The notes: generated from the sequence alone by a model not told the origin. Positions 24,978 to 32,628 are shown, counted from the stretch's first letter. The stretch: DNA of 64,000 bases from a bacterium (GCA_023664305.1 JAMPFT010000003.1:1-64000), one strand, 5' to 3'. A program made the numbers and translations.

Positions 24978-26394
24978 CATGTTCTTTACTTCCGCCGGGA
25001 AAGAGGCGCTCACCTATGACCAGATCCTTGAGGACGTGCAGAAATACTGCACCGAGAAGCATGCGGACAAGCTCTCCGGGGAGGGGAGCCGGGATGAGGC
25101 CAGGAAGCTCCTGCGGGAGTTCATCGGCCAGTATGTCATCAGCCGCTCCTACCATATCGACGGGCTTTCCACGGAGGAGCTGTGCGGCACCCTCTATGAG
25201 GACATGGCAGGCATCTCCTTCCTGAAGAAATGGATCTACATGCCCGGCGTGGAGGAGGTGAACATCAACGCCTTCGATGATATTGAGGTCATCATGAGCG
25301 GCGGGCGCTCCATGAAGATCCCGGACCGTTTCCAGTCGCCCCAGCACGCCATCGACGTGACAAGGAGGCTCCTTAACACCTGCGGCATGGTCATCGACGA
25401 CACCATGCCCTCCGTCATCGGCTTCTTGGACAAGAACATCCGCATCTCAGTGGACAAGACACCCATCGTGGATTCCGAGGTGGGCATCAACGCCTCCATC
25501 CGTATCGTCAACCAGCAGTCCGTATCCAGGGAAAAGCTTACCGCATCCGGTTCCGCCACGGATGAGATGCTGGACCTCTTAACCTGCTGCGTCCGCTACG
25601 GCGTGTCGGTCTGCATCGCGGGCAGCACCGGCTCCGGGAAGACCACGGTCATGAGCTGGCTCCTGTCCATGGTGCCCGACAACCGCAGGCTCATCACCAT
25701 TGAGGAGGGCAGCCGGGAATTTGACCTGATCAAGCGGGATAAGGACGGCCATGCCACAAACAGCGTGGTACACCTGCTCACCCGCCCCCATGAGAACCCG
25801 TCCCTTGACATCGACCAGGACCTGCTCCTGGAGCGCGTCCTGCGCAAGCACCCGGACGTGATCGGCGTGGGCGAGATGCGCTCCGCGAAGGAGGCCCTAT
25901 CCGTGGCGGAAAGCTCCCGTACCGGGCATACCGTGGTGACCACCATCCACTCCAACTCCTCCGAGTCCACCTACCGGAGGATGATGACGCTGGCCAAGCG
26001 AAAATACAACATGGCGGATGAGATCCTGATGCAGATCATGGTGGAGGCCTACCCCATCGTGGTGTTCACCAAGCAGCTGGAGGACGGCAGCCGCAAGATC
26101 ATGCAGATCATCGAGGGGGAGGACTACCGGGACGGGCAGCTCATCTACCGCCCGCTCTACCAGTATGACGTGTCGGACAACCGCACCGACGAGAATGGGA
26201 AGATCACCGTCATCGGGAAGCACCGGAAGCTGGGCGGCATCTCCGACACCTTAAGGAAGCGGATGCTGGACAACGGCATCCCCGCCGGGAAGCTTGCGCC
26301 GTTCCTGCCAAAAAAGGCGGCTCCAAAGAAAGCAGCGAAAGGAGGCACAGGCAATGCAGTGGACACAGACCATCATCTTCCTTCTGATAATTAA
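24955..26394 (+). CDS. tadA: TadA/CpaF pilus assembly ATPase
   Basis: This 479-residue secretion ATPase (GspE/VirB11 superfamily) drives assembly of the type IVc pilus. Walker A is GSTGSGKT at 223-230. An Asp-box region (ITIEEGSREFDL) and a His-box (TGHTVVTTIHSNS) follow, as expected. Length matches CpaF proteins. It starts within the tadZ end and ends 41 bases inside tadB, so the genes are tightly coupled. The C-terminus is Lys/Ala-rich and probably unstructured. Confidence 0.93.
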   Translation: MGMESLNDMFFTSAGKEALTYDQILEDVQKYCTEKHADKLSGEGSRDEARKLLREFIGQYVISRSYHIDGLSTEELCGTLYEDMAGISFLKKWIYMPGVEEVNINAFDDIEVIMSGGRSMKIPDRFQSPQHAIDVTRRLLNTCGMVIDDTMPSVIGFLDKNIRISVDKTPIVDSEVGINASIRIVNQQSVSREKLTASGSATDEMLDLLTCCVRYGVSVCIAGSTGSGKTTVMSWLLSMVPDNRRLITIEEGSREFDLIKRDKDGHATNSVVHLLTRPHENPSLDIDQDLLLERVLRKHPDVIGVGEMRSAKEALSVAESSRTGHTVVTTIHSNSSESTYRRMMTLAKRKYNMADEILMQIMVEAYPIVVFTKQLEDGSRKIMQIIEGEDYRDGQLIYRPLYQYDVSDNRTDENGKITVIGKHRKLGGISDTLRKRMLDNGIPAGKLAPFLPKKAAPKKAAKGGTGNAVDTDHHLPSDN

Positions 26395-27274
26395 CGGCCT
26401 GTTCACCCTGTTCTCCGTCCGCTTCAACGACTTCCTGCATGTGCTTGCCAGGACGCAGAAAAGCACCCTGCAGGATGACGTGGACGTAATGCTGGGGAAG
26501 CCGGCAAAGGGGTTCTTCAACCGGGAGACGCTGGAGGTCGAACAGCTCCTTGCCGCCACAGGCAGGGAGGGGCGGTTCACCCTCGTAAAAAGGGCATCCA
26601 TCCTCCTGTTCGCAGCGGGAGCCGCAGCCGCCCTGCTCTTAAACAACCCGTTCCTGATTCCGATCCTGGGCGCGGGGTTTGCCTTTGCGCCGGTGTGGTA
26701 CCTGCGCTCCACCGCCGCAGCCTACCGGAAGCACCTGAACGAGGAGCTGGAGACCGCCATCTCCGTCGTCACCACCTCCTACCTCCGGAGCGGCGACCTG
26801 CTGAAGGCGGTGAAGGAGAACATCCCGTACCTGAACCCGCCCGTGAAATCACACTTCGAGGCGTTCATCACCGAATCGGAGATGCTGAACGCCAACATGG
26901 TGTCCGCCATCAACACCCTGAAGATGAAGGTGCCGAACCGCATCTTCCATGAATGGTGCAACACCCTGATCCAGTGCCAGAGCGACCGCAGCATGAAGAA
27001 CACCCTGACCTTCACGGTGCAGAAGTTCTCCGACCAGCGCATCGTCCAGTCGGAGCTGGAGGCCATCATCAGCGAACCGAAAAAGGAGGCCATCACCATG
27101 ATGCTCCTTGTCATAGGGAACATCCCGCTCCTGTATGTGCTGAACCACTCCTGGTTCGAGACGCTGATGTTCTCCACGCCGGGCAAGATCACCCTCGCCG
27201 TCTGCTGCGGGATCGTGCTGTTCTCCTACACCCGGATCATGCAGCTGTCAAAGCCCATTGAATACAAGGCATAG
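26354..27274 (+). CDS. tadB: TadB-like inner-membrane pilus platform protein
   Basis: This 306-residue T2SF-family membrane protein has an N-terminal helix (TIIFLLIINGLFTLF), a middle pair (ILLFAAGAAAALLL and FLIPILGAGFAFAP), a cytoplasmic T2SF domain, then C-terminal helices (MMLLVIGNIPLLYVL and ITLAVCCGIVLFSY). It forms the platform turned by TadA together with TadC. ATG 26354 follows AAAGGAGG. A larger reading from 26294 lacks a ribosome site. Confidence 0.88.
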   Translation: MQWTQTIIFLLIINGLFTLFSVRFNDFLHVLARTQKSTLQDDVDVMLGKPAKGFFNRETLEVEQLLAATGREGRFTLVKRASILLFAAGAAAALLLNNPFLIPILGAGFAFAPVWYLRSTAAAYRKHLNEELETAISVVTTSYLRSGDLLKAVKENIPYLNPPVKSHFEAFITESEMLNANMVSAINTLKMKVPNRIFHEWCNTLIQCQSDRSMKNTLTFTVQKFSDQRIVQSELEAIISEPKKEAITMMLLVIGNIPLLYVLNHSWFETLMFSTPGKITLAVCCGIVLFSYTRIMQLSKPIEYKA

Positions 27275-27296
27275 CCATGAAAGGAGGATACCGCTT

Positions 27297-27389
27297 ATGC
27301 CCCTGCTTGCCAGCCATACGGGAATGATCTTTCTTTTTCTCCTGATTACCGTAACAACAGCTTTCTGCCTTTCCTGGATACAGAGATAA
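27297..27389 (+). CDS. 30-residue single-helix membrane microprotein
   Basis: ATG follows a strong AAAGGAGG with normal spacing. The product is MPLLASHTG followed by a hydrophobic helix (FLFLLITVTTAFCLSW) and ends IQR. It has 30 residues and one membrane segment. It sits between tadB and tadC on the same strand. It could be a small accessory subunit or a leader peptide, since a stable hairpin lies just after it. No family is known to me. Confidence 0.5.
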   Translation: MPLLASHTGMIFLFLLITVTTAFCLSWIQR

Positions 27390-27402
27390 TGCGCAGAAGC
27401 TG

Positions 27403-27431
27403 GGATGCCCGTCTCCTGCAGGCGGGCATCC
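27403..27431 (+). promoter_or_regulatory. hairpin between the microprotein gene and tadC
   Basis: GGATGCCCG (27403-27411) pairs with CGGGCATCC (27423-27431), an 11-base loop between them and no T-run after. A second pair, GCACTAC with GTAGTGC, lies at about 27461-27500. The same hairpin theme, GGATGCC with GGCATCC, follows tadC at 28469-28497. Probably an RNA stability or processing element. Confidence 0.5.
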
Positions 27432-27515
27432 CCGAAACCCCCACGCTGGCTGCCAGTGCCGCACTACGCACCGGCAGCCCACAGCCAAACCGTAGTGCAG
27501 AAACGAGGCAACGAT

Positions 27516-28394
27516 ATGACCGGATTACTGATCCTTTTAGCTTCCGTCTTCATGGGGACTGCCTGCTACAATCTGTCCTGCGCCTTCGTGGACGTGCCGA
27601 CGGCAAGGACCTCCCGGATGATGATGCTGGCAAAAAAGCAGACCGGGGCCGCCGATGAGAAGCTGTTTGACGTGTACCTTACCAGGGTCGCAGAAAGGCT
27701 TTCACCGCTCCTGAGGCTGGACCCCATTAAAAAGGGGAGGCTTGCCCTGACGCTCTCCATCGCGGGCATCCCGCTGACGCCGGAATGCTACACCATAAAA
27801 GCGTTCCTGACCGCCCTGCTCACGGAGCTTGCCGCCGTCCCCTTTTTCCTGTTCATGCCCCTCATGGGGCTTCTGATGACAGGGCTTGCCGTGATGATGT
27901 GGTTCTCCACCTACCATAAGGCTTCTGACCTGGTAAAGAAGCGCCGGAAGCTCATCGAGGCGGAGCTGCCGCGCTTCGCGGTCAGCATCCAGCAGGGGCT
28001 TGCCACGGACAGGGACGTGCTGAAGCTCCTGACCTCCTACCGGCGCATCGCCGGACCGCACCTGGGGCAGGAGCTGGATACCACGGTGGCGGACATGCGG
28101 ACGGGCAACTATGAGAACGCCCTGCTCCGCTTCCAGAACCGGGTGGGCAGCACCATGCTCTCCGACATCGTGCGCGGGCTGATCGGTACGCTGCGTGGGG
28201 ACGACCAGCAGATGTACTTCCGGATGCTGGTGTTCGACATGCGCCAGATCGAGCAGAACAGCCTGAAGAAAGAGGCCGGGAAGCGCCCGAAGCAGATGCA
28301 GAAATATTCCATGATGATGCTCTTCTGCATCCTCCTGATCTATGTGGTCGTCCTCTCCGTGGAGGTGGTCGGCTCCCTGGGCGCCTTCTTTTAA
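27516..28394 (+). CDS. tadC: TadC-like pilus platform protein
   Basis: This 292-residue T2SF-family protein has an N-terminal helix (TGLLILLASVFMGTACY), a central pair of helices (AFLTALLTELAAVPFFLF and LLMTGLAVMMWF), the T2SF cytoplasmic part, and a C-terminal helix (MMMLFCILLIYVVVLSV). It is the partner of TadB. ATG 27516 follows AACGAGG; an upstream reading from 27405 runs through the hairpins and is not used. Confidence 0.87.
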   Translation: MTGLLILLASVFMGTACYNLSCAFVDVPTARTSRMMMLAKKQTGAADEKLFDVYLTRVAERLSPLLRLDPIKKGRLALTLSIAGIPLTPECYTIKAFLTALLTELAAVPFFLFMPLMGLLMTGLAVMMWFSTYHKASDLVKKRRKLIEAELPRFAVSIQQGLATDRDVLKLLTSYRRIAGPHLGQELDTTVADMRTGNYENALLRFQNRVGSTMLSDIVRGLIGTLRGDDQQMYFRMLVFDMRQIEQNSLKKEAGKRPKQMQKYSMMMLFCILLIYVVVLSVEVVGSLGAFF

Positions 28395-28446
28395 GGCTCC
28401 ACAAAACCCAGAACCAGCATACACGCCAGCAAAGGAGGTGGTGCCT

Positions 28447-28458
28447 ATGGCAATGTAA
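28447..28458 (+). other. three-codon reading frame with a strong ribosome site
   Basis: AAAGGAGG at 28431-28438 is followed by ATG GCA ATG TAA at 28447-28458, a frame coding only Met-Ala-Met. It may be a relic of a lost small gene, or a minimal leader that loads ribosomes before the structured RNA at 28469. Confidence 0.4.
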
Positions 28459-28468
28459 GCAATTCCTG

Positions 28469-28679
28469 GGAAGGATGCCCAGACCCGGCATCCTTCCGTG
28501 TGGGAAAAGGGGCTGTCGGGAATTACTGCTCGTGCATAAGACATGGTTATTATTTCCAATACACCGTACCTTATCTTGTGAGAGTAAAGTCATTTCCCGA
28601 CACACCCGTAAAATTTCTCCGCAAAACAGCCTATGCTGTGGCAGAAGCTGCAGAAAGCAGCCGGAAATTCTTCCCACAC
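28469..28679 (+). ncRNA. candidate multi-helix structured RNA upstream of the pilin gene
   Basis: This non-coding stretch folds by eye into several stems. P0 pairs GGAAGGATGCC (28469-28479) with its complement at 28487-28497. P1 pairs GTGTGGGAA (28498-28506) with TTCCCACAC (28671-28679) and encloses the rest. P2 pairs TGTCGGGAA (28514-28522) with TTCCCGACA (28594-28602) and continues inward with TTACT/AGTAA, CTC/GAG, ATAAG/CTTAT and TATT/AATA. P3 is ACAGC-CTAT-GCTGT (28626-28639). P4 is GCTGC-AGAAA-GCAGC (28647-28661). I match it to no known family. It could be a leader or riboswitch-like element of the pilin genes, or a free small RNA. Confidence 0.5.
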
Positions 28680-28716
28680 TGTAACCCGTAAACCAATGCA
28701 GATATGGAGGAACCTT

Positions 28717-28821
28717 ATGAAAAGATTCATCTCATTCCCCGCCCTGCTCCTCTATGCAGCGGCGGCAGCAACCGCATTCATCATCATCAGAACGAAAAGG
28801 AGAACAGAAAACTATGCGTAA
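28717..28821 (+). CDS. 34-residue single-helix membrane microprotein
   Basis: ATG follows TGGAGG. The product has a basic start (MKRF), one membrane helix (FPALLLYAAAAATAFIII) and a basic end (RTKRRTENYA). The stop overlaps the start of the Flp-like pilin gene, so the two are coupled. It may help insert or regulate the pilin. The family is not recognised. Confidence 0.6.
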   Translation: MKRFISFPALLLYAAAAATAFIIIRTKRRTENYA

Positions 28822-29035
28822 AGCAATCCGTACATTAAAGGCCAGGGCAGCATATGCCGCAGCCTGCACCAAGGCCATCCTGAAGGACGAGGCAGGCGAC
28901 TTCTACATTTCCGATGGCGTCAAGATCATCATCGCAGTGGTGCTGGGCGCACTGCTCCTGGCGGCGCTGACGAACATCTTCAACGGCACGGTCATCCCCC
29001 GCATCACGCAGGAGATCCAGAGCCTGTTCAACTAG
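28814..29035 (+). CDS. Flp-like pilin candidate (DUF6133-type)
   Basis: This 73-residue protein has a basic helical leader (RKAIRTLKARAAYAAACTKAIL), a short acidic KDEAGDFYIS, then one membrane helix (VKIIIAVVLGALLLAAL) and a short C-terminus. Size, single helix and location after tadC in a locus with prepilin peptidase fit the major pilin of a Tad pilus. The cleavage site is not clear by the usual Gly-xxxx-Glu rule; cutting near GD-FYISDG is possible. From memory such proteins are called DUF6133. ATG 28814 overlaps the preceding stop. Confidence 0.65.
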   Translation: MRKAIRTLKARAAYAAACTKAILKDEAGDFYISDGVKIIIAVVLGALLLAALTNIFNGTVIPRITQEIQSLFN

Positions 29036-29066
29036 GCACGGCACAGCCATTCCGGAGGTGATCAAA

Positions 29067-29435
29067 ATGGATCCTGTGCTGAGCGTCAGCTACGCCACCA
29101 TCGCCAGCTTCTTTGAGGCGGCAGGGGGCAGCTACCGCAACGCGGTGTACGTTTCCTGCTCCTGCGACTACAGGCGGGAATCCGGATGCGGGGACTTCCT
29201 GTTCATACCGGGGCATGACTGCCGTCCCATCCTGCTCCCGGTCTCCGACGCGGAAAGCTTCATGGGCAAGGACGTGGACCGGACGGAGTGCGCCTGCACC
29301 ATGAGCAGCCGGTGCTTCATCCGGCTCTACAGCAGATGGCTGGAGCTTTCCACCGGCTCCGCAAGGGACTGCCCCATCCAGCAGGTCCTCCACCTGATGA
29401 ACCGGCCGCCATGCCGCCAGGGCACGGCACCCTGA
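29067..29435 (+). CDS. cysteine-rich protein closing the pilus operon
   Basis: This 122-residue soluble protein has eight cysteines, including CSCDYRRESGCG and ECACTMSSRC, which may bind metal or form disulfides. No signal peptide is seen. The first 20 residues (LSVSYATIASFFEAAGGSY) are helical. ATG 29067 follows GGAGGTGATC; a GTG at 29058 overlaps that ribosome site. It lies 31 bases after the pilin gene and before a terminator. The family is not recognised. Confidence 0.6.
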   Translation: MDPVLSVSYATIASFFEAAGGSYRNAVYVSCSCDYRRESGCGDFLFIPGHDCRPILLPVSDAESFMGKDVDRTECACTMSSRCFIRLYSRWLELSTGSARDCPIQQVLHLMNRPPCRQGTAP

Positions 29436-29492
29436 CCGTGCCCCATCGGGTGAAAAACTGGAAAAAACTGGAAAAATACTCTCAAATGACTT

Positions 29493-29537
29493 AGGAAAAG
29501 GCGCCTCCCCTATGGGAAACGCCTTTCCTTTCCCCTA
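29493..29537 (+). terminator. terminator of the Tad-pilus operon
   Basis: AGGAAAAGGCG (29493-29503) pairs, with one bulged A, with CGCCTTTCCT (29520-29529), followed by TTCCCCTAAAA. It marks the end of the 18904-29435 transcript. Confidence 0.65.
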
Positions 29538-29598
29538 AAATATACTTATGGATTACTTAATCCGTACATAAAGCACGGACCAGGAAGGAGGCCCACGA

Positions 29599-30021
29599 AT
29601 GAAACAGAAAACCAGGAACAGGCCGGCAAGGATCAAATGCCCCTACTGCGGGCGCAGCGCCGTGCTCCAGAAGGCATCCTACGTCTACAAGGAGAAGGCC
29701 CTGGACAAGTACCTCTATGTCTGCAGCGGCTACCCGGAATGCGACGCCTATGTGGGCGTCCATGCCGGGACCATGCAGCCGAAGGGGACGCTGGCGGACG
29801 GCGACCTGCGGCACAAGCGGATCGAGACGCACCGGATGTTCGACGCCATCTGGAAGAACGGCATACTCTCCCGCAGCGAGGCATACCGCTGGATGCAGGA
29901 CATCTTCGCCCTCCCCAGCTCTCAGGCGCACATCGGGCAGTTCTCCGACTACCGCTGCGACTGCCTGAGAGCCGAATGCCGGAAGGTGCTTGAGAACAAC
30001 CATGTGAAAACTGCCTGCTAG
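29599..30021 (+). CDS. zinc-finger protein of the DUF3268 type
   Basis: The product has 140 residues. The N-terminus carries a zinc ribbon with CPYCG and, 25 residues on, CSGYPECDAYVGVH, as in the DUF3268 zinc-finger domain. A helical C-terminal part with DCLRAECRKVL follows. Proteins of this type occur in phages and conjugative elements; the biochemical role is unknown. ATG 29599 follows GGAAGGAGG. It opens a small group with the sigma-factor gene 48 bases downstream. Confidence 0.8.
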   Translation: MKQKTRNRPARIKCPYCGRSAVLQKASYVYKEKALDKYLYVCSGYPECDAYVGVHAGTMQPKGTLADGDLRHKRIETHRMFDAIWKNGILSRSEAYRWMQDIFALPSSQAHIGQFSDYRCDCLRAECRKVLENNHVKTAC

Positions 30022-30069
30022 GGCGGCAGAGAACATTGCAGAGCCGGAGATAAGAAAGAAGGTGACACC

Positions 30070-30627
30070 ATGGCAGCAATGAGCAGCAGAGAACGGGAAC
30101 TGGCGGAACGGCACCTCTACCTTGTGAGGGACACCGTGCTGGGCGCCATGTCCCTGAATGAGTCCATACAGGGGTTCGGGTACGACGACCTCTACCAGAC
30201 CGGCTGCGAGGCGCTCTGCCACGCGGCGCAGAAATACCGGGTGGAGGGCGGCGCTTCCTTCCCCACCTTCGCATCCGTGGTCATCAAAAACCGCCTCATC
30301 TCCCACTGCAGGAAGGTCGCAAGGACACAGAAGCCGCTGGAGTACATGGACGCGCCGCAGCCTTCCTGCTCCGGGCTGACCTTCGCGGACACCCTGCCGG
30401 ACGACAGCTTCCACGGCATCTCGGATGCGGACACGTTCCACCTGCTCTCCCAGGCGCAGGAACGCTGCTCCGGCACCACAAGGAAGGGGATCGAGGCGCT
30501 GGCGCTGAAATGCCGCGGGCATTCCGGCGTGGAGATCGCCGCCCGGTACGGCGTCGCGCCAAACCATGTGGCGGCATGGATTTCCAGGGCCGCAAAAATG
30601 CTACGGGAAGAAAGGCTGACAGCCTGA
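30070..30627 (+). CDS. sigma-70-family factor, ICE-encoded
   Basis: The product has 185 residues. Region 2 is at about 10-85 (YDDLYQTGCEALCHAAQKY, FPTFASVVIKNRLI, HCRKVAR), and region 4 helix-turn-helix is at about 140-180 (GHSGVEIAARYGVAPNHVAAW). Length and lack of regions 1 and 3 are typical of small alternative or element-borne sigma factors. It may direct RNA polymerase to ICE promoters, although the promoters I found upstream of transfer genes look like the main sigma type. ATG 30070 follows AGAAAGGTG. Confidence 0.85.
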   Translation: MAAMSSRERELAERHLYLVRDTVLGAMSLNESIQGFGYDDLYQTGCEALCHAAQKYRVEGGASFPTFASVVIKNRLISHCRKVARTQKPLEYMDAPQPSCSGLTFADTLPDDSFHGISDADTFHLLSQAQERCSGTTRKGIEALALKCRGHSGVEIAARYGVAPNHVAAWISRAAKMLREERLTA

Positions 30628-30647
30628 TGAAAAAGGAGGATAACAAT

Positions 30648-31325
30648 ATGCTGACACTTTACACTGCCATAGGGAACTACCGCCTGACCGAAAAGGGGCT
30701 TCCCATCGTCACTGCAGGCGGGCGGGACTGCGCACTGGATGCCCATGAGCTGCTCTTATGGTCCAGCCTTGCCTTCCGGATACTGACCTACCAGGAGCTT
30801 AAGGCGGAATTCTATGAAAAGGAGCGGGAGCTGCACATCCTTGGGGAGCTTGACTTCGACCATTACCTGAACCGCCTCACCATGCGCAGGCTGGTGGCTT
30901 CCGGCAGGGACTGTACCGGCGTGGATGCGCTGTATGACCTTCTGGGGCACCTGTACCTCCAGCCCGCGCCGAACGGCATCGCCGTAAGGACGGCCTCCTT
31001 CCTGAAGCTCATCCTCGGCCGCAGGCTCCCCTTCCGGAAAGCCCTGGCGGTATTCCATACCGAGAGGCTGGAGCCGATGGAGAAGCAGGTCCTGGCGCTG
31101 CTGCGGCATGAAATGCTGTCCACTGCGGAAGTAATCCGGTGTACGGAAAAGGGGAAAACACGCTTAAAAAACAGCAGCGAGCTGATGGACTGCCTGTACC
31201 GGGATGAGGATAGCGACTGCGAGGGCATCGTCACTGACTGCCGTGTTTCCGAAGCCAGGTTCCCCGTGCTTGCCGCCATCGCCAACCTCTACCTCAAGCA
31301 GCAGGTCACTTTCCAGATCCTATAA
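30648..31325 (+). CDS. ICE protein of unknown function
   Basis: This 225-residue soluble protein has helical segments (ALDAHELLLWSSLAFRIL, YQELKAEFYEKERELHILGEL) and a probable DNA-binding winged helix late in the chain (VLALLRHEMLSTAEVIRCTEKG). It may be a regulator, but no family is recognised. ATG 30648 follows AAAAGGAGG. It sits in a row with the sigma factor before it and a small membrane protein 11 bases after it. Confidence 0.6.
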   Translation: MLTLYTAIGNYRLTEKGLPIVTAGGRDCALDAHELLLWSSLAFRILTYQELKAEFYEKERELHILGELDFDHYLNRLTMRRLVASGRDCTGVDALYDLLGHLYLQPAPNGIAVRTASFLKLILGRRLPFRKALAVFHTERLEPMEKQVLALLRHEMLSTAEVIRCTEKGKTRLKNSSELMDCLYRDEDSDCEGIVTDCRVSEARFPVLAAIANLYLKQQVTFQIL

Positions 31326-31335
31326 GGAGGCGCTT

Positions 31336-31776
31336 ATGGAACACATGCCAAAACCCTTATTCCGGCGGCTGCTCCTGACCTTCCTGGCCGGGGGCGGCTG
31401 CTTCCTTGTCGGGCTTGTCCTCTTCCTCCGGGACGGGGATACGCCCTTTTTTACCCTGAGCACCCTGCTCTTCCTGTCCTCCTGCGGGAAGGGAATCCTC
31501 CTCTTTCTTCAGGTGAGGCAAAACGCCTACACTGTGCTGGAGGGCACCTGCACGGATGTCCGCACGAAACTGCTTGGCGGCACCCAGAACATCTGCCTTG
31601 CAGACGCAGAAGGAAACGAACACTGCCTTATGATCGGAAAAGACCACAAGATCCGCACCGGACTCTCCTACCGCTTCTATTTCAGGGATCCAGACGGCAT
31701 CTCCCCCGGTAGGAACCCGCTTCTTAAGAAAGCGTTGCTGACGGACAACCTGCTGGGGGTGGAGGAGATAAAATAA
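31336..31776 (+). CDS. small membrane protein
   Basis: This 146-residue protein has two N-terminal membrane helices (LLLTFLAGGGCFLVGLVLFL and FTLSTLLFLSSCGKGILLFL), then a cytoplasmic or external beta-like domain ending LLKKALLTDNLLGVEEIK. The 3' end of the gene (about 31708-31776) recurs in a diverged form at 32325-32393, after the HEPN gene. ATG 31336 follows AAGGAGG. Function unknown. Confidence 0.6.
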   Translation: MEHMPKPLFRRLLLTFLAGGGCFLVGLVLFLRDGDTPFFTLSTLLFLSSCGKGILLFLQVRQNAYTVLEGTCTDVRTKLLGGTQNICLADAEGNEHCLMIGKDHKIRTGLSYRFYFRDPDGISPGRNPLLKKALLTDNLLGVEEIK

Positions 31777-31790
31777 ATTGTCCGGGCAAA

Positions 31791-31819
31791 TTGAAGCAAT
31801 GCAATGTCTGTGATATAAT
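31791..31819 (+). promoter_or_regulatory. promoter of the small HEPN gene
   Basis: TTGAAG (31791-31796), a 17-base spacer and TATAAT (31814-31819). The first codon of the HEPN gene lies 45 bases downstream, so this cargo gene has its own transcription. Confidence 0.75.
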
Positions 31820-31863
31820 GGGGACACTAAACCAAAATGTAAAGGAATTTATATACAGCCACT

Positions 31864-32295
31864 ATGGATTTGCAACAATTTAGGATAGCCCACAGCACAG
31901 TAATGGAACATTATCAGTTTATAGAGAGGGAGCTTGAAGGGATTTATGCTGCCTTAAGCGGAAAAATCTTTTATGATGGATTGAAGGATGTCGAAACATA
32001 CAGCATAACCAAGGTTATCCAGATGGTTCAGGAGCAAGAAAAAATCCATAACCAAAAAATCATTTCAGATGCAGAATATGAAGACCTAAAATCTATCTGC
32101 CAGAGAAGAAATTTTTGGACGCACAACTGTTATACGGAAATGGTCTTTAATCGAAAAACAGGAGGTCCCAAAAAAGAAACAGACATAAAGCAATTATATG
32201 ATGACATAAGAAATGCAGAGCAGATGAGGGAACTTCTGTTTAACCGGAAGATTGAACTGTTCAATAAAATCAAAGAAGTACGAACTTTTTGGTGA
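31864..32295 (+). CDS. small HEPN-like protein
   Basis: This 143-residue helical protein contains RRNFWTH, where Arg82 and His87 form the R-x4-H signature of HEPN RNases, within a four-helix type pattern. Its size matches minimal HEPN toxins, which usually pair with a nucleotidyltransferase antitoxin; no such gene is next to it. Low GC, its own promoter and the duplicated flanks all mark it as inserted cargo. ATG 31864 has only a distant, weak ribosome site (AAAGGA), so expression may be low. Confidence 0.6.
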   Translation: MDLQQFRIAHSTVMEHYQFIERELEGIYAALSGKIFYDGLKDVETYSITKVIQMVQEQEKIHNQKIISDAEYEDLKSICQRRNFWTHNCYTEMVFNRKTGGPKKETDIKQLYDDIRNAEQMRELLFNRKIELFNKIKEVRTFW

Positions 32296-32324
32296 TAATC
32301 TTCAAATAATCAGCATCTCCATCT

Positions 32325-32393
32325 CCCTCAGCAGGAACACGCTTCGTAAAAAGGCACTGCTTACAGACCATCTGCTGGGAATGGAGAAGATAG
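32325..32393 (+). pseudogene. diverged partial copy of the membrane-protein gene end
   Basis: This stretch encodes SRNTLRKKALLTDHLLGMEKI, close to the end of the gene at 31336 (GRNPLLKKALLTDNLLGVEEI). Both DNA and protein are alike but no start or full domain remains. It shows that the HEPN gene lies between two copies of the same end. Confidence 0.65.
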
Positions 32394-32471
32394 GAAGGAC
32401 ACTTTCATCCATGCCCGAAAAACGCTGTCATGAAAAATCAAATGCCGAAAAATTAAATTTCTGGGAACAAA

Positions 32472-32500
32472 TTGACATATTCCCGCCCTTTCCGTATAAT
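32472..32500 (+). promoter_or_regulatory. consensus promoter of the type III antitoxin RNA
   Basis: A perfect TTGACA (32472-32477), a 17-base spacer and a perfect TATAAT (32495-32500). Transcription would start near 32507, just before the antitoxin repeats at 32525. A very strong promoter is normal for type III antitoxin RNAs. Confidence 0.88.
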
Positions 32501-32524
32501 GATAATGGAGATAGAGAAATCTAT

Positions 32525-32628
32525 CGAAAATATTGTCCGCCCACCGCTGGCGGCCTATAAGTGACCGGCCCGAAAATATGGTTCGCCTACCGGAGGCGTC
32601 TAATAAATGTCCGGCTCGAAAATTCTCG
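32525..32628 (+). ncRNA. type III antitoxin RNA, 46-base tandem repeats
   Basis: There are two full 46-base repeats (32525-32570, 32571-32616; 35 of 46 bases identical) and the start of a third (32617-32628). Each starts CGAAAAT and has a small stem: CCGCC/GGCGG in the first and CGCCT/AGGCG in the second. In type III systems each repeat folds into a pseudoknot that binds and blocks the toxin RNase. Position between a strong promoter and a hairpin in front of the toxin gene supports this. Confidence 0.8.

Noticed and set aside
27702..28559. 285-codon minus-strand frame over tadC
   Set aside because: Antisense to tadC and its 3' hairpins; composition is that of a shadow frame.
31708..32393. 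Target duplication of a transposon around the small HEPN gene
   Set aside because: The flanking copies are diverged and gene-derived, with no inverted ends or transposase.
32525..32628. CRISPR or minisatellite for the 46-base repeats
   Set aside because: Position between a consensus promoter and a ToxN-like gene, with stems inside each unit, fits a type III antitoxin better.
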